64,000 nt of DNA from Promethearchaeota archaeon (GTDB lineage: Archaea; Asgardarchaeota; Lokiarchaeia; Sigyniarchaeales; SOKP01), in assembly GCA_016840085.1 (NCBI GenBank), contig JAEOTA010000043.1:32488-96487 (forward strand), given 5' to 3'. Below are positions 46,954 through 55,670 of the stretch, piece by piece (position 1 is the first letter of the stretch; every line of letters starts with the position of its first letter). Under the pieces are notes generated by a model that saw only the letters and a list, made by a program, of their open reading frames with translations, did not search any database and was not told where the DNA came from. The translations under genes and the position numbers were made by a program.

Positions 46954-47619
46954 ATGGATTTAATTCATATTAATCGGCTTCAAAAAACATCAGCTATTTT
47001 TGGAATTTTAGGACCAATGATTAATTTAATTGTATTTGCTGTGTTAGGATTTCTTTATCCAGGTTATAACCCAATGAATCAATTTATTAGTGAGCTAGCC
47101 ACTTCGGAAGCTCCTCACAATATAATTATGAATATTTTTGGTTTTAATGTATTTGGTCTTTATTTGATTTTTTTTGGATTTGGTCTTTATCTAGGCGTTA
47201 AAAAGCATCCATTAACAACAATTAGTATGGTTCTGTTTATACTTTCTGGAGTATGCATTTTTGCTCTTTCACTGTTTCCGTGTGATATGGGTTGTAAAAA
47301 CATAACATTTACAGGTATAGGTCACAATTTATTAATTAAGTTTCCTTCAATTGCCATGCCTACTGCAATTCTTCTTTCATTATATCCATTATGGAAAGAT
47401 AGTAATTGGCGAAACTATTGGTGGCTCTTTTTTTTACAAATTGGGATTTTTTTAATCATATATTCACCAATTGCACTATTAATTGACCTTCCTTTAGTGA
47501 TTGGGTTAATACAACGATTAGGGCTTAGCGTTCCTCTTTCTTGGATATTTATAATGTCAACTAAATTATACCGTTTATCAGGAAAGGATGGATCTCTGAA
47601 ATTAGAATCAATCATTTAA
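46954..47619 (+). CDS. DUF998 family membrane protein (1)
   Basis: 221 aa, six hydrophobic segments. The first luminal loop GYNPMNQFISELATSEAPHN and the Cys-containing loop LFPCDMGCKN are DUF998 signatures. Function unknown, membrane located. It starts GTG or ATG near 46954; ATG GATTTAATT is used. One of three DUF998-like genes in 2.4 kb. Confidence 0.8.
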   Translation: MDLIHINRLQKTSAIFGILGPMINLIVFAVLGFLYPGYNPMNQFISELATSEAPHNIIMNIFGFNVFGLYLIFFGFGLYLGVKKHPLTTISMVLFILSGVCIFALSLFPCDMGCKNITFTGIGHNLLIKFPSIAMPTAILLSLYPLWKDSNWRNYWWLFFLQIGIFLIIYSPIALLIDLPLVIGLIQRLGLSVPLSWIFIMSTKLYRLSGKDGSLKLESII

Positions 47620-47649
47620 TGAAAGCTTCCAATTTTGAAATAAGTGAAT

Positions 47650-48306
47650 TTAAGAAAATGATTTTGTTCTAATTTGATCAATTTTTTTAAGATTATACGT
47701 AATCAAGATCAAATTTATGTCACCTAAAGTTCTTACAATCCATTCAGTTAAAACATGGTCGGGACTTAATATGAATAAAAATATCACATAAAACCCTATT
47801 AATATGAATATGGAATAAGAGATTTTTTTTATAGCTTCTTTTTGTCTAACTAAATATACTGCTAAAAGAACATTGACAAAAAAACCTAAAATCCCTGCAA
47901 TAATTGACCAGAATATATGCTGTGGCTTAAAATCTTCAGAAAAAACTCCTGTTAATATAATTGTAATAGCTAATAAGCATCTTACTATTTGAGTTGCCAT
48001 TAATAATGTTTTATCTATTAATATATCAGTATACCACAGAGATAATCCTATAAAAAAAATAATAAACAAAAATCCAGATACTATTATTGAGACATTATAA
48101 AAAAAAGCTCCATCAGGATTAAATGAAGAGTTACCTAAACTACTCATATAATTTTTTAAGGGACTGAAGGTGTGTGGAGCTAATATGATTGAAATTAACA
48201 TTGAAACCCAAGATAAGATAACTATTAAAAATCCAACTATACACGATATAGGCCATTTTGTTAAAATTAATTTAATCTTTTTATTCAATCTTCTTTTTTG
48301 TCTCAT
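47650..48306 (-). CDS. DUF998-like membrane protein (2)
   Basis: 218 aa, six hydrophobic segments. HTFSPLKNYMSSLGNSSFNP corresponds to the NPMNQFISELATSE loop of the neighbour, and VFSEDFKPQH sits where that protein has its Cys loop. The protein lacks the paired Cys. Convergent with copy 1. Function unknown. Confidence 0.7.
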   Translation of the reverse strand: MRQKRRLNKKIKLILTKWPISCIVGFLIVILSWVSMLISIILAPHTFSPLKNYMSSLGNSSFNPDGAFFYNVSIIVSGFLFIIFFIGLSLWYTDILIDKTLLMATQIVRCLLAITIILTGVFSEDFKPQHIFWSIIAGILGFFVNVLLAVYLVRQKEAIKKISYSIFILIGFYVIFLFILSPDHVLTEWIVRTLGDINLILITYNLKKIDQIRTKSFS

Positions 48307-48539
48307 TTAAAAAATTAAAGACTTTGGATCCTTAAACCTGTCTTCAAGAATTACTAAAGACAACATTTATTTTTATTTTTATTTATTTAAAATTTAGTTT
48401 AATGAAATCAAAACAAATAAATAGATATAATTTATAAAATTCATAAAGAAGATGGATTAAGTATTATCTGAACTAAGTTTCGGTTAGGGGTAAATTTAAT
48501 ATTATTGAAAAGATAAATAAATAATAAGGATAAAAAAAA

Positions 48540-49319
48540 ATGAAGCAAAGAAATTCATATTTGGAATTTTTTAATCCAATTTTCATAAAAATGAAAAAAA
48601 ATACTAAATATCTTTATAATAAACTCACAGAGCCAAAAGTAGTTAAAATTAGCATTTATATAAGCTTGCTGACTTTTTTACCAGGATTAATCTTTGGATT
48701 AATAATTGCAATAAGATTTGGAGGCTTCGAGTATAGTATTTGGTATAATTGGATAAGTGATTTAGGTTCAAATAGATATACACCAGCTCCCTTTATTCTA
48801 GATTTAACATGCATAATAAGCTCAATTTTTATTATTCCTTTAATCTTAAATTTAAGTCGATTATATAGTTCACATCAAAATCATGAATTAGATAACTCTA
48901 AGAAAGAACACTATATTGTTCTATTTAGAAGAATTTTTGGATATATTGGCGTAGTTAGTCTTTTTGTTGGAGTTATAGGCATGTTTTTTGTTGGAGTTTT
49001 TAGTTTAGATCGTTCTCCATTTGATTTGCATTACTATTTCTCTACATCGGCATTTGGTGGATTTGCGGTTGGTGCTTTGTTCACAGGTTTAGCTATAGTA
49101 TTAAGGAAAAGAATATTTCCTAAAACAGTTGGGTATTTTATGGTTTTCGGGCCATCAACAGCTGCTTTACTATATATAATATCTCCAGCACCATTAACAA
49201 GACAGTTTCTTGAATGGATTATGATGTTTTCTTCTCTTGCGTGGTATTATGTAATAGTTTTCATTACTTTACAAAAATTAAATTCACTTCTCTTTTTTAA
49301 TCCTAACTTCAAGTGGTAG
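48540..49319 (+). CDS. DUF998-like membrane protein (3)
   Basis: 259 aa. FGGFEYSIWYNWISDLGSNR and TPAPFILDLTCIISSIFI match the same family loop and following segment. A cytosolic insert of about 25 residues (NHELDNSKKEHYIV) is extra. VFSLDRSPFDLHYYFS replaces the Cys loop. Starts ATG at 48540 after a run of A. Function unknown; role in membrane or lipid biology is only a guess. Confidence 0.72.
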   Translation: MKQRNSYLEFFNPIFIKMKKNTKYLYNKLTEPKVVKISIYISLLTFLPGLIFGLIIAIRFGGFEYSIWYNWISDLGSNRYTPAPFILDLTCIISSIFIIPLILNLSRLYSSHQNHELDNSKKEHYIVLFRRIFGYIGVVSLFVGVIGMFFVGVFSLDRSPFDLHYYFSTSAFGGFAVGALFTGLAIVLRKRIFPKTVGYFMVFGPSTAALLYIISPAPLTRQFLEWIMMFSSLAWYYVIVFITLQKLNSLLFFNPNFKW

Positions 49320-49468
49320 CAAAATCATTTTTTTATATTTATTGTTTTCTTGAAAAATAATTTGGTTTATAAACTGGACTAATATATTGCTAATTTGGAT
49401 AAGTTCAGTGTATATTTAGTTGCTTAAATTCTTTGAACACTAAAAAGTTCTTTCATTATCTAAAATCA

Positions 49469-49630
49469 TTATCCGAACAAACCGCCACCGCCACCGTCAC
49501 CGTCATAAAGGTCTTCGGTACCAGGAATAACGGGAACACCAGCTAACGGTAAAATCACGAAAAGTAAAAGTACAACGAATATTATTATTACAACAACACT
49601 GATTATAATTATCATATTCTTTTTTTCCAT
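49469..49630 (-). CDS. Single-span microprotein with Gly-rich end (53 aa)
   Basis: Too short for the track. ATG at 49630 to TAA at 49469 gives MEKKNMIIIISVVVIIIFVV..., one membrane span of about 25 residues, then a short external segment VPVIPGTEDLYDGDG followed by five Gly and LFG. A ribosome site (GGAAAT) lies a few bases upstream of the ATG. The codon use is coherent and GC rises in the Gly run, which supports translation. Function unknown. Confidence 0.6.
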   Translation of the reverse strand: MEKKNMIIIISVVVIIIFVVLLLFVILPLAGVPVIPGTEDLYDGDGGGGGLFG

Positions 49631-49814
49631 AATATTTCCTATTATTTTATATATATAAGGTTTATTAGAATAAAGGGGAGTAATAATTGATTTTTTTGTA
49701 TGTGACCTAATTATATAACATTTTTTGTAAATTTCTTTATGATTTAAAAATATTAAATTATAAACTTAGTTTTCATTTTATTAGATATTATTCTTAATAA
49801 TTAGTGATATAGTT

Positions 49815-50639
49815 ATGGGTTTATCTAATATTCTTGAAAAAAAGTTAACGAGTTTAATTTCTTTTTTAGACAGCAAAAAAGTAATAGTCGCTTTCTCAGG
49901 AGGGGTAGATAGCTCTCTATTAGCTTTCCTTTCGAAAAAATATTCTAAAGAGACGTTACTTATAACTGAACGTTCTATCCTTTATCCTGAAGAAGAAATT
50001 GAAGATGCAAGTCAATTCGCTAAAATTTTTAACATCCCTCATATGGTAATTGAAAGAGATCCTTTAGATGATAAGGATTTTCAATGTAATCCAGAAAATC
50101 GATGTTATATATGTAAAACTGGTTTATATAACGAGATACTTGAAATAAAGAAATCAAAAAATTTTGATGTAGTTGTAGATGGTTCAAATGTAGATGATCT
50201 TTCCGATTATAGACCGGGAATGCAAGCATTAAAAGAATTAAATATTTCTACTCCATATATCGATTACAAAATAAACAAAGAAGAAATAAGAGAAATAAGT
50301 AAATATTTTGATTTATATGTTCAATCAAAACCGTCAATGGCTTGTTTTTCTTCTCGAATTCCTTATGGACAAATAATAAATGAAGAAAAATTAAAAATGA
50401 TTCGAGAAGCTGAAAAATTCCTTAAAAGCAAATTTAATTTGACACAACTAAGAGTTAGACTGCATGAAGGAAAACTTGCGCGAATTGAATTCCTGCCAGA
50501 AGATATACCGAAAATCTTAACAATAGAAATTATTGATACAATTAAATTGAAATTAAAAGAACTTGGGTTTACTTACATAACTATAGATGTTGAAGGTTTT
50601 AGATCTGGTTCTTTGAATGAAATATTAGATTTAGATTAA
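49815..50639 (+). CDS. larE: ATP-dependent sulfur transferase LarE-like
   Basis: 274 aa. PP-loop VAFSGGVDSSLLAF at about 24-37, ENRCYICKTGLYNEI (about 96) and SKPSMACFSSRIPYG (about 176) are the LarE signatures, the last holding the sacrificial Cys. LarE supplies sulfur for the nickel-pincer cofactor of lactate racemase-type enzymes. No larB or larC is in the window, so another sulfur acceptor is possible; the family is broader than LarA systems. Confidence 0.85.
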   Translation: MGLSNILEKKLTSLISFLDSKKVIVAFSGGVDSSLLAFLSKKYSKETLLITERSILYPEEEIEDASQFAKIFNIPHMVIERDPLDDKDFQCNPENRCYICKTGLYNEILEIKKSKNFDVVVDGSNVDDLSDYRPGMQALKELNISTPYIDYKINKEEIREISKYFDLYVQSKPSMACFSSRIPYGQIINEEKLKMIREAEKFLKSKFNLTQLRVRLHEGKLARIEFLPEDIPKILTIEIIDTIKLKLKELGFTYITIDVEGFRSGSLNEILDLD

Positions 50640-50648
50640 AAATAATAT

Positions 50649-52049
50649 TTAATTTTGTAATTTCACATGCTCAATTATCTTATTTCGCTTTTTTATAGCA
50701 TTTAAAGCGGCTTTTTCAATATTTTTTTCCATTTTTTCCATTGATTCCGGCATATCTTCCCCTATTTCCTTTTTAATTTTAGTATAAGCGGATTCTCGAA
50801 ATCGAGGTAAAATTTCTTTTTGTATATCCTCAGCAAATATCATTTTAACTTGATTTGTATCATCAACTAAACCAATTTCAGCGCATTTAATGTTTACTCT
50901 ACTCAAATCTGAAATAATCTTTTTTGAAGCAGATTCAGAGCAATAAATCAGTAATGCATCTAAAGATACTCCTAAATAGTCAACTCCTACATTTTCAAGT
51001 AATTCAAGAACAATCGGATTAACAAGCTTTCTTACTTCTTGTTCATAAATAACTACTCCACAATTAGCTTCATAATTAATTTCATATAAATCTCCTCTAA
51101 GACCCCCATTAGTAACGTCACACATTGCATGAATCTCATCAAAATATTCAGAATTTAGAATAATCTCACAGGCTTCAAGAAATTTAATATTCATAGTCTC
51201 CTTTACAACATGATGATTTCCTGAATATATCGCTGTTGTTGTTATTGTCCCCCCACCCGCACCCTCTGTCATCAAAATGTTATCTCCAACTTTAATATCC
51301 CTCCTTGCTAAAACTCGAGAACATATACCAACAGCACTAATTCCTCCCACTAAGCGGTTTCCAATAACCATATCACCTCCAATTCGAAGAGTTGAACCTG
51401 CTGTGATTGGAACCTTTGCTAATTCTGAAATTGCTGAAACTCCTGCCATGAAATCAAAAAGTTTCCCTACATCAGCATCATCTCCTAAATGTGTATCAAT
51501 CATTATCGAAATGGGCACCGCTCCTTTAACATATAAATCTCTAAGGCTCGCTCGAGTTACATGAAAACCACAGATAAATGGAAAATCACTTAAGCGGGAA
51601 TGGATACCCTCCATCTTAGACACAACTATTAGATCTTTATTGTTCAGAGAGATATTTTTGGTTTTTTTAATATCTTGTAAACGAACAGCTCCTGCATCGT
51701 CTAAAGATTTAGGGGATAAAAAGGCTTTAGATTTAGTCTCTGATAATTCAGCTATTAATTTGTGAACAAAAAAATCTCCCGCGCCTCTACACCCTATTCC
51801 TTGTTTGCCAACTGATACATTAGCTCTATTTATATCTAATAAGTCTTTAATGAAAGGATCAGATATTACTTTTATATCACTTCTTTGACATTCCTCCAAT
51901 ATGGCTTTAGCAAACTTAAATGCCGAACTCTCATTTATATTTTTAAAATCATGATATTCTTGTACTATTCTTTCGAGAATTTGTTGTTTAGAATACCCTT
52001 TTTTTATTAAATTCCTTGTTAATCCTTCTAAATCGCTCATATCGCTCAA
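50649..52049 (-). CDS. AIR synthase-related (PurM/SelD/HypE fold) protein
   Basis: 466 aa with a helical N-terminal region of about 75 residues, then the ATP-binding PurM-like fold: SVGKQGIGCRGAGDFFVHK, DDAGAVRL, ILMTEGAGGGTITTTAIYSG and AMCDVTNGGLRGDLYE. It resembles the AIR-synthase-like proteins found in methanogens and other C1-metabolising archaea. The acylphosphate-forming partner is unknown. It is divergent from mptG, with only about 75 to 100 bases between, which suggests a link to methanopterin biology. Confidence 0.8.
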   Translation of the reverse strand: MSDMSDLEGLTRNLIKKGYSKQQILERIVQEYHDFKNINESSAFKFAKAILEECQRSDIKVISDPFIKDLLDINRANVSVGKQGIGCRGAGDFFVHKLIAELSETKSKAFLSPKSLDDAGAVRLQDIKKTKNISLNNKDLIVVSKMEGIHSRLSDFPFICGFHVTRASLRDLYVKGAVPISIMIDTHLGDDADVGKLFDFMAGVSAISELAKVPITAGSTLRIGGDMVIGNRLVGGISAVGICSRVLARRDIKVGDNILMTEGAGGGTITTTAIYSGNHHVVKETMNIKFLEACEIILNSEYFDEIHAMCDVTNGGLRGDLYEINYEANCGVVIYEQEVRKLVNPIVLELLENVGVDYLGVSLDALLIYCSESASKKIISDLSRVNIKCAEIGLVDDTNQVKMIFAEDIQKEILPRFRESAYTKIKKEIGEDMPESMEKMEKNIEKAALNAIKKRNKIIEHVKLQN

Positions 52050-52155
52050 ATCCTTCTAAAACACTAAAATCTATGAATAAAAGTATATAATACATTTAAA
52101 TTGTTTTGAAAATTTCTATTTATAGTTGAAAGTTCTTTTTTTAAAAAAATATAAT

Positions 52156-53166
52156 ATGACTTCTTTAAGAATAACAACTCCTTGTCGCATCCACCTTTCA
52201 TTAATAGATGAGAATGGGTATACTGGCAGGGTTGATGGTGGTATTGGCCTTATGTTGGACCGTCCTAATGTAGTATTTGAAGCCTCTAACAACGCTGAAG
52301 AGTTTAAAATTGAAGCTCTTAAATATTACCGAGAATCAATTGAGGTTATAAATGAAATAGCCTCTAAGGTATTTAAAACCTTCAATATTAGTAATAAAAA
52401 CTTTCACTTCAATCTTAAAAGATACTTCCCTTCACACATAGGTTTGGGCTCAAAAACTCAATTGTCTTTAGCTATTGCCACCGCTATAACAAAATTGAAA
52501 AATATTTCTAACTTGACCACAACCCAATTAACTAAATTAGTCGAAAGAGGTGGGACTTCTGGAATTGGGTGGAAGGGCTTTGAAACTGGAGGCTTTATTT
52601 TAGATGGTGGACATGATTTTGGAAAAGGTAAAGAAAAAGAAACATTTTTACCCTCATCTGCCTCAAATTCAGCCAACCCTGCATTAACACTTTTTAGACA
52701 TGATATCCCCCCGAATTGGAGGTTTGTTCTTGTAATTCCCAGTGTAAAGAAAGGGGTATATGGTGATGAAGAAGTTAGTGTATTTCAAAATTATGCGCCA
52801 ATTCCAAGAAATGAGGTAAATGAAGTTTCTCATCAGATAATAATGAAAATTATTCCCTCATTAATTAATAATGACTTAAGTGGTTTTGGGGAGGGTCTAA
52901 AACGAATTCAATCTATTGGTTTTAAAAAAATTGAAATTAGTTTGCAACACCAAGTAGTAAAAGATATATTAAATTTTTTCGATGAATATGGTCTAAAAGC
53001 TTACGGAATGTCATCTTTTGGACCAAGTGTTATAGGAATTGTTGAATCTGATTCTGAGGCAGTAGACTTATTAAAAACGGTTCAAAAGAATCGTAAAAAT
53101 AGAGGAGGTCATATTTATATCTGTAAACCTAATAATAAGGGGGCTAAAATAGAATATTTAGATTGA
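52156..53166 (+). CDS. mptG: beta-ribofuranosylaminobenzene 5'-phosphate synthase
   Basis: First committed enzyme of tetrahydromethanopterin synthesis: joins 4-hydroxybenzoate or p-aminobenzoate with PRPP. GHMP-like fold: SLRITTPCRIHLSLID, VDGGIGLMLDRP, FPSHIGLGSKTQLSLA, GGTSGIGWKGFETGGFILDGG. The track opens at TTG 52126, but ATG at 52156 begins exactly at the conserved MTSLRITTP, so I use it. Six bases separate its stop from mptD. Confidence 0.92.
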   Translation: MTSLRITTPCRIHLSLIDENGYTGRVDGGIGLMLDRPNVVFEASNNAEEFKIEALKYYRESIEVINEIASKVFKTFNISNKNFHFNLKRYFPSHIGLGSKTQLSLAIATAITKLKNISNLTTTQLTKLVERGGTSGIGWKGFETGGFILDGGHDFGKGKEKETFLPSSASNSANPALTLFRHDIPPNWRFVLVIPSVKKGVYGDEEVSVFQNYAPIPRNEVNEVSHQIIMKIIPSLINNDLSGFGEGLKRIQSIGFKKIEISLQHQVVKDILNFFDEYGLKAYGMSSFGPSVIGIVESDSEAVDLLKTVQKNRKNRGGHIYICKPNNKGAKIEYLD

Positions 53167-53172
53167 TTTTAA

Positions 53173-53565
53173 ATGCCTAAAACTAATACAAAAATTTATT
53201 TTTCACCTGCTCTAAGTGAGAGAGAAAGAGCGTGTTTTGAAACTGGTATTAAATTAGGTGCATTATATCATATACTTAGTGGAATCCCTATTAAAAATGA
53301 CGAAAAAGTTATTAATTCTATAGAAAGAGGTATAGAATCGGCTATTTCATGTCAACCCTATGTAAAATCTGTAAAAATTCATTTAAATCGGGAAAAAATA
53401 TCTGGGACTAAAACAACTGAATTTGATTATGATGAGATTACAAGGAAATTAATTGGAGCAGAATTAATTGTTGAGTATGAGTCTGTTTATGTGGTGGCAA
53501 AAGTCGAATGGATTGATGAATTGGAATATCCTCTAATGTTTATTGAAAAAATTAATGAAAAGTAA
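53173..53565 (+). CDS. mptD: Archaeal dihydroneopterin aldolase (MptD, DUF381)
   Basis: 130 aa, the usual length. SERERACFETGIKLGALYHIL, INSIERGIESAISCQPYVKSV and a C-terminal KVEWIDELEYPLMFIEKI are the family blocks. It converts 7,8-dihydroneopterin to 6-hydroxymethyl-dihydropterin in methanopterin synthesis. The position right behind mptG strongly supports this. Ends one base before the convergent DUF447 gene. Confidence 0.93.
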   Translation: MPKTNTKIYFSPALSERERACFETGIKLGALYHILSGIPIKNDEKVINSIERGIESAISCQPYVKSVKIHLNREKISGTKTTEFDYDEITRKLIGAELIVEYESVYVVAKVEWIDELEYPLMFIEKINEK

Positions 53566-54276
53566 TTAATCTATTAACTTACTGATATAATTTCTTACTA
53601 ATTCTATAGCTTTTAATACCCTTTCATTTCTTCCAAATCTTCCAATATTATTCATATGATCTCTCATTTTTTCATGGAGCTTAAAAAATAGACGTTGATT
53701 TTGTTGTTCTTTAGCAAATTTTAAGCGAGTTGCTAAAATTATTGTTTCTAAAGCTAGATTTTCTGCTCTATTAAATAATTTATAAGATTCTTGAATTTTT
53801 TCGGTAAAAATGACATCTAACTTAAATATTGGTATAAATATTTCTCCTAAATCATCTGTTTTAGTTTTTTGGAATTCTTGTAGAACCTTACATATTAAAA
53901 TACCCCATGCTTTCTTTATGTATGGTATATCCATCGCAAGAGGCTCGAGATATTTGAATGAATAATATTTCGATGGAAAATCGCTTAAAATTATAGGGGG
54001 ATTAGGATCTTTTAATGCAGCAAGAGCATATAAATATATATCATCAACGAAATTAATAATAATTATACTGTTGGCTTTTAAATTTTTATAGGTAGATGTT
54101 GTATAAAAAGGAGTTATCTGTAATTTATTTCCTTCTATCAATCTAATGCCCATACAAGAAACATTAGGCTTAATTGCCGTTTCATCATCAGTAATCGAAT
54201 ATGTTGTAGCTAAAATTTCATATAAATAATCTCTTTTTAGCCCAAAATTTTCTGGATTAAAACTCATAGGAAGCAT
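53566..54276 (-). CDS. DUF447 family protein
   Basis: 236 aa of a family that in archaea and methylotrophic bacteria travels with methanopterin genes. FGLKRDYLYEILATTYSIT, NVSCMGIRL and a flavin-reductase-like beta region, then PFYTTSTYKNLKANSIIIINF, are the recognisable blocks. The role in the pathway is unknown; a flavin- or pterin-linked function is inferred from the fold. Convergent with mptD with no gap. Confidence 0.85.
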   Translation of the reverse strand: MLPMSFNPENFGLKRDYLYEILATTYSITDDETAIKPNVSCMGIRLIEGNKLQITPFYTTSTYKNLKANSIIIINFVDDIYLYALAALKDPNPPIILSDFPSKYYSFKYLEPLAMDIPYIKKAWGILICKVLQEFQKTKTDDLGEIFIPIFKLDVIFTEKIQESYKLFNRAENLALETIILATRLKFAKEQQNQRLFFKLHEKMRDHMNNIGRFGRNERVLKAIELVRNYISKLID

Positions 54277-54289
54277 TAAGATTATATTT

Positions 54290-54448
54290 TTAATTAGCTA
54301 GTTTTTCATTATTATTAACATTTTTATCTTCTTTTTTTACTAAACCCGACCATCGCACATTTTTAGCACCAGTAGATTCTGCAATGTGATAGAAATGCTC
54401 TATTTCATTCCTAGACATCATTGAAAAATCTTTTAAGGTCCAATCCAT
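54290..54448 (-). CDS. Possible 52-aa protein
   Basis: ATG at 54448 to TAA at 54290 encodes MDWTLKDFSMMSRNEIEHFY followed by HIAESTGAKNVRWSG and a polar tail. The composition is protein-like (helical, amphipathic, then Asn/Lys tail), but no family is recognised and the upstream signal is weak. It may instead be the surviving end of a larger lost gene in this debris-filled stretch. Confidence 0.35.
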   Translation of the reverse strand: MDWTLKDFSMMSRNEIEHFYHIAESTGAKNVRWSGLVKKEDKNVNNNEKLAN

Positions 54449-54469
54449 ATCCAATCTATCATATTTAGC

Positions 54470-54861
54470 AATACATAAGTTATTAAAAGCTTATTATCTA
54501 ATTCCCCATGCACAGCAATGGTTCCATTTTCTAGCTATTGGTAGATTCTTCTATCAAATACTATTATTTAATATGCAATATAAATAATTTTTTATCTTTT
54601 TTATTATAAAAATGATTTATTTTCAGAATATGAAATTCGATATAAAGGAGAACGATTTAATTCTCAATTTTATGTAATAGATTTTAGACACATTTATCCA
54701 TTACGATGTGATGGAATTACTCATTATAAAATAGATGATATGATATTACAGTCCAAATGTCTAAACTGACACCTATTACAAGAAAAACTTTGGGCGAAAA
54801 ATTGGCTTATTATTTCGGAAGACCCGCTGAAGAAGTTGAAATTATCCTTTCAACTTCATAA
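54470..54861 (+). pseudogene. Gene debris: three short coding-like fragments
   Basis: Three in-frame scraps follow each other. About 54480-54590 reads LIPHAQQWFHFLAIGRFF and ends YK stop, without a start. About 54620-54769 reads YEIRYKGERFNSQFYVIDF, then RHIYPLRCDGITHYKIDDMI to a stop, again without a start. 54757-54861 is ATG MSKLTPITRKTLGEKLAYYF to TAA. Each looks like coding sequence, none is complete. The region is best read as decayed genes, possibly a small toxin-antitoxin type pair, but this is only a guess. Confidence 0.4.
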
Positions 54862-54935
54862 ACAGCACTGTCTAATTTTAATTCTAAGTTAAAATTAGGT
54901 TTAATTTTTAAACCTAAACCTAGAAAGGAATATAT

Positions 54936-55274
54936 ATGTTAAAAAGCCCTAAGATATATAATAGATTAGACCAAATTAGGAAAATAATTTGTGCAAGACA
55001 AGTAATTCTTGCAAAGAGAGATGGTCTACCACTGCAATGGGCGGGGAATTGGTATTCGATTTATGAGTTAGTTAATATAAGTTATCAAGTATCACTTATT
55101 TATAAAAATTCTAAAGATTTCAACTCAGAAGGTATTAAATATACCATCATTGATGGAAAGCGGGAAAGCTCTATTATTATCCCCCTACAAGTTAAAATAT
55201 GTTGTAAAATTAGTGGAATGCATAAAAAAGTTGAATTAATATGTGAGAAATTTCTTTTATTCAATCATTCTTAA
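54936..55274 (+). CDS. Roadblock/LC7-like small protein
   Basis: 112 aa. RLDQIRKIICARQVILAKRDGLPLQWAG followed by YELVNISYQVSLIY and a beta-rich KYTIIDGKRESSIIIPLQ matches the helix-strand-strand-helix order of Roadblock/longin-type proteins, including the RDGLP turn, which abound in Asgard archaea near small GTPases. No GTPase is in the window. The C-terminus has two nearby Cys pairs of uncertain meaning. Assignment by pattern only. Confidence 0.5.
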   Translation: MLKSPKIYNRLDQIRKIICARQVILAKRDGLPLQWAGNWYSIYELVNISYQVSLIYKNSKDFNSEGIKYTIIDGKRESSIIIPLQVKICCKISGMHKKVELICEKFLLFNHS

Positions 55275-55370
55275 TCGGAATCGCCCCATTATAATACTTT
55301 AATATAAAAAATTAATCTACACTAAACTTAATTTGTTAAATCAGGAAAAAACTAGATTATGAATAATAAA

Positions 55371-55500
55371 TGAGAACAATTGTAGAACGATCTAAATCAA
55401 TCAATTTACATATAAGCAGATTAAAATTAAAAAATGTCTGAGAAATTGCTCTATATAGTATAATTTTTACTATTTTTTATTTCTCGGTAAAAATAAATCC
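55371..55500. repeat. Dispersed repeat, copy A
   Basis: Core AATTGTAGAACGATCTAAAT, then TTTACATATAAGCAG, then AAAATGTCTGAGAAATTGC. The core and the ACATAxAAGCAG stretch match copy C; the AATGT(C/T)TGAG stretch matches copy B. Lies in the 396-base gap downstream of the first propeller gene, where I see no coding sequence. Confidence 0.65.
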
Positions 55501-55670
55501 TATCGTTAATAAAACATTTTCAGCTTTTTTAATCTTTCACATATTTATTATTTTCTCTTATTTTTAACTTAAGTTTAACTTCAATCGATTGAATATTCAT
55601 TTCAAAACATTATCTTATTAATTATATCTTTATTTAAAAAAAAAGTTTAATAAGGATTTTATAGTTGGAT

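Noticed and set aside
54757-54861. 34-codon frame considered as a HicA-like toxin
   Set aside because: The start vaguely resembles HicA but lacks its conserved His and length, and no HicB-like partner is present.
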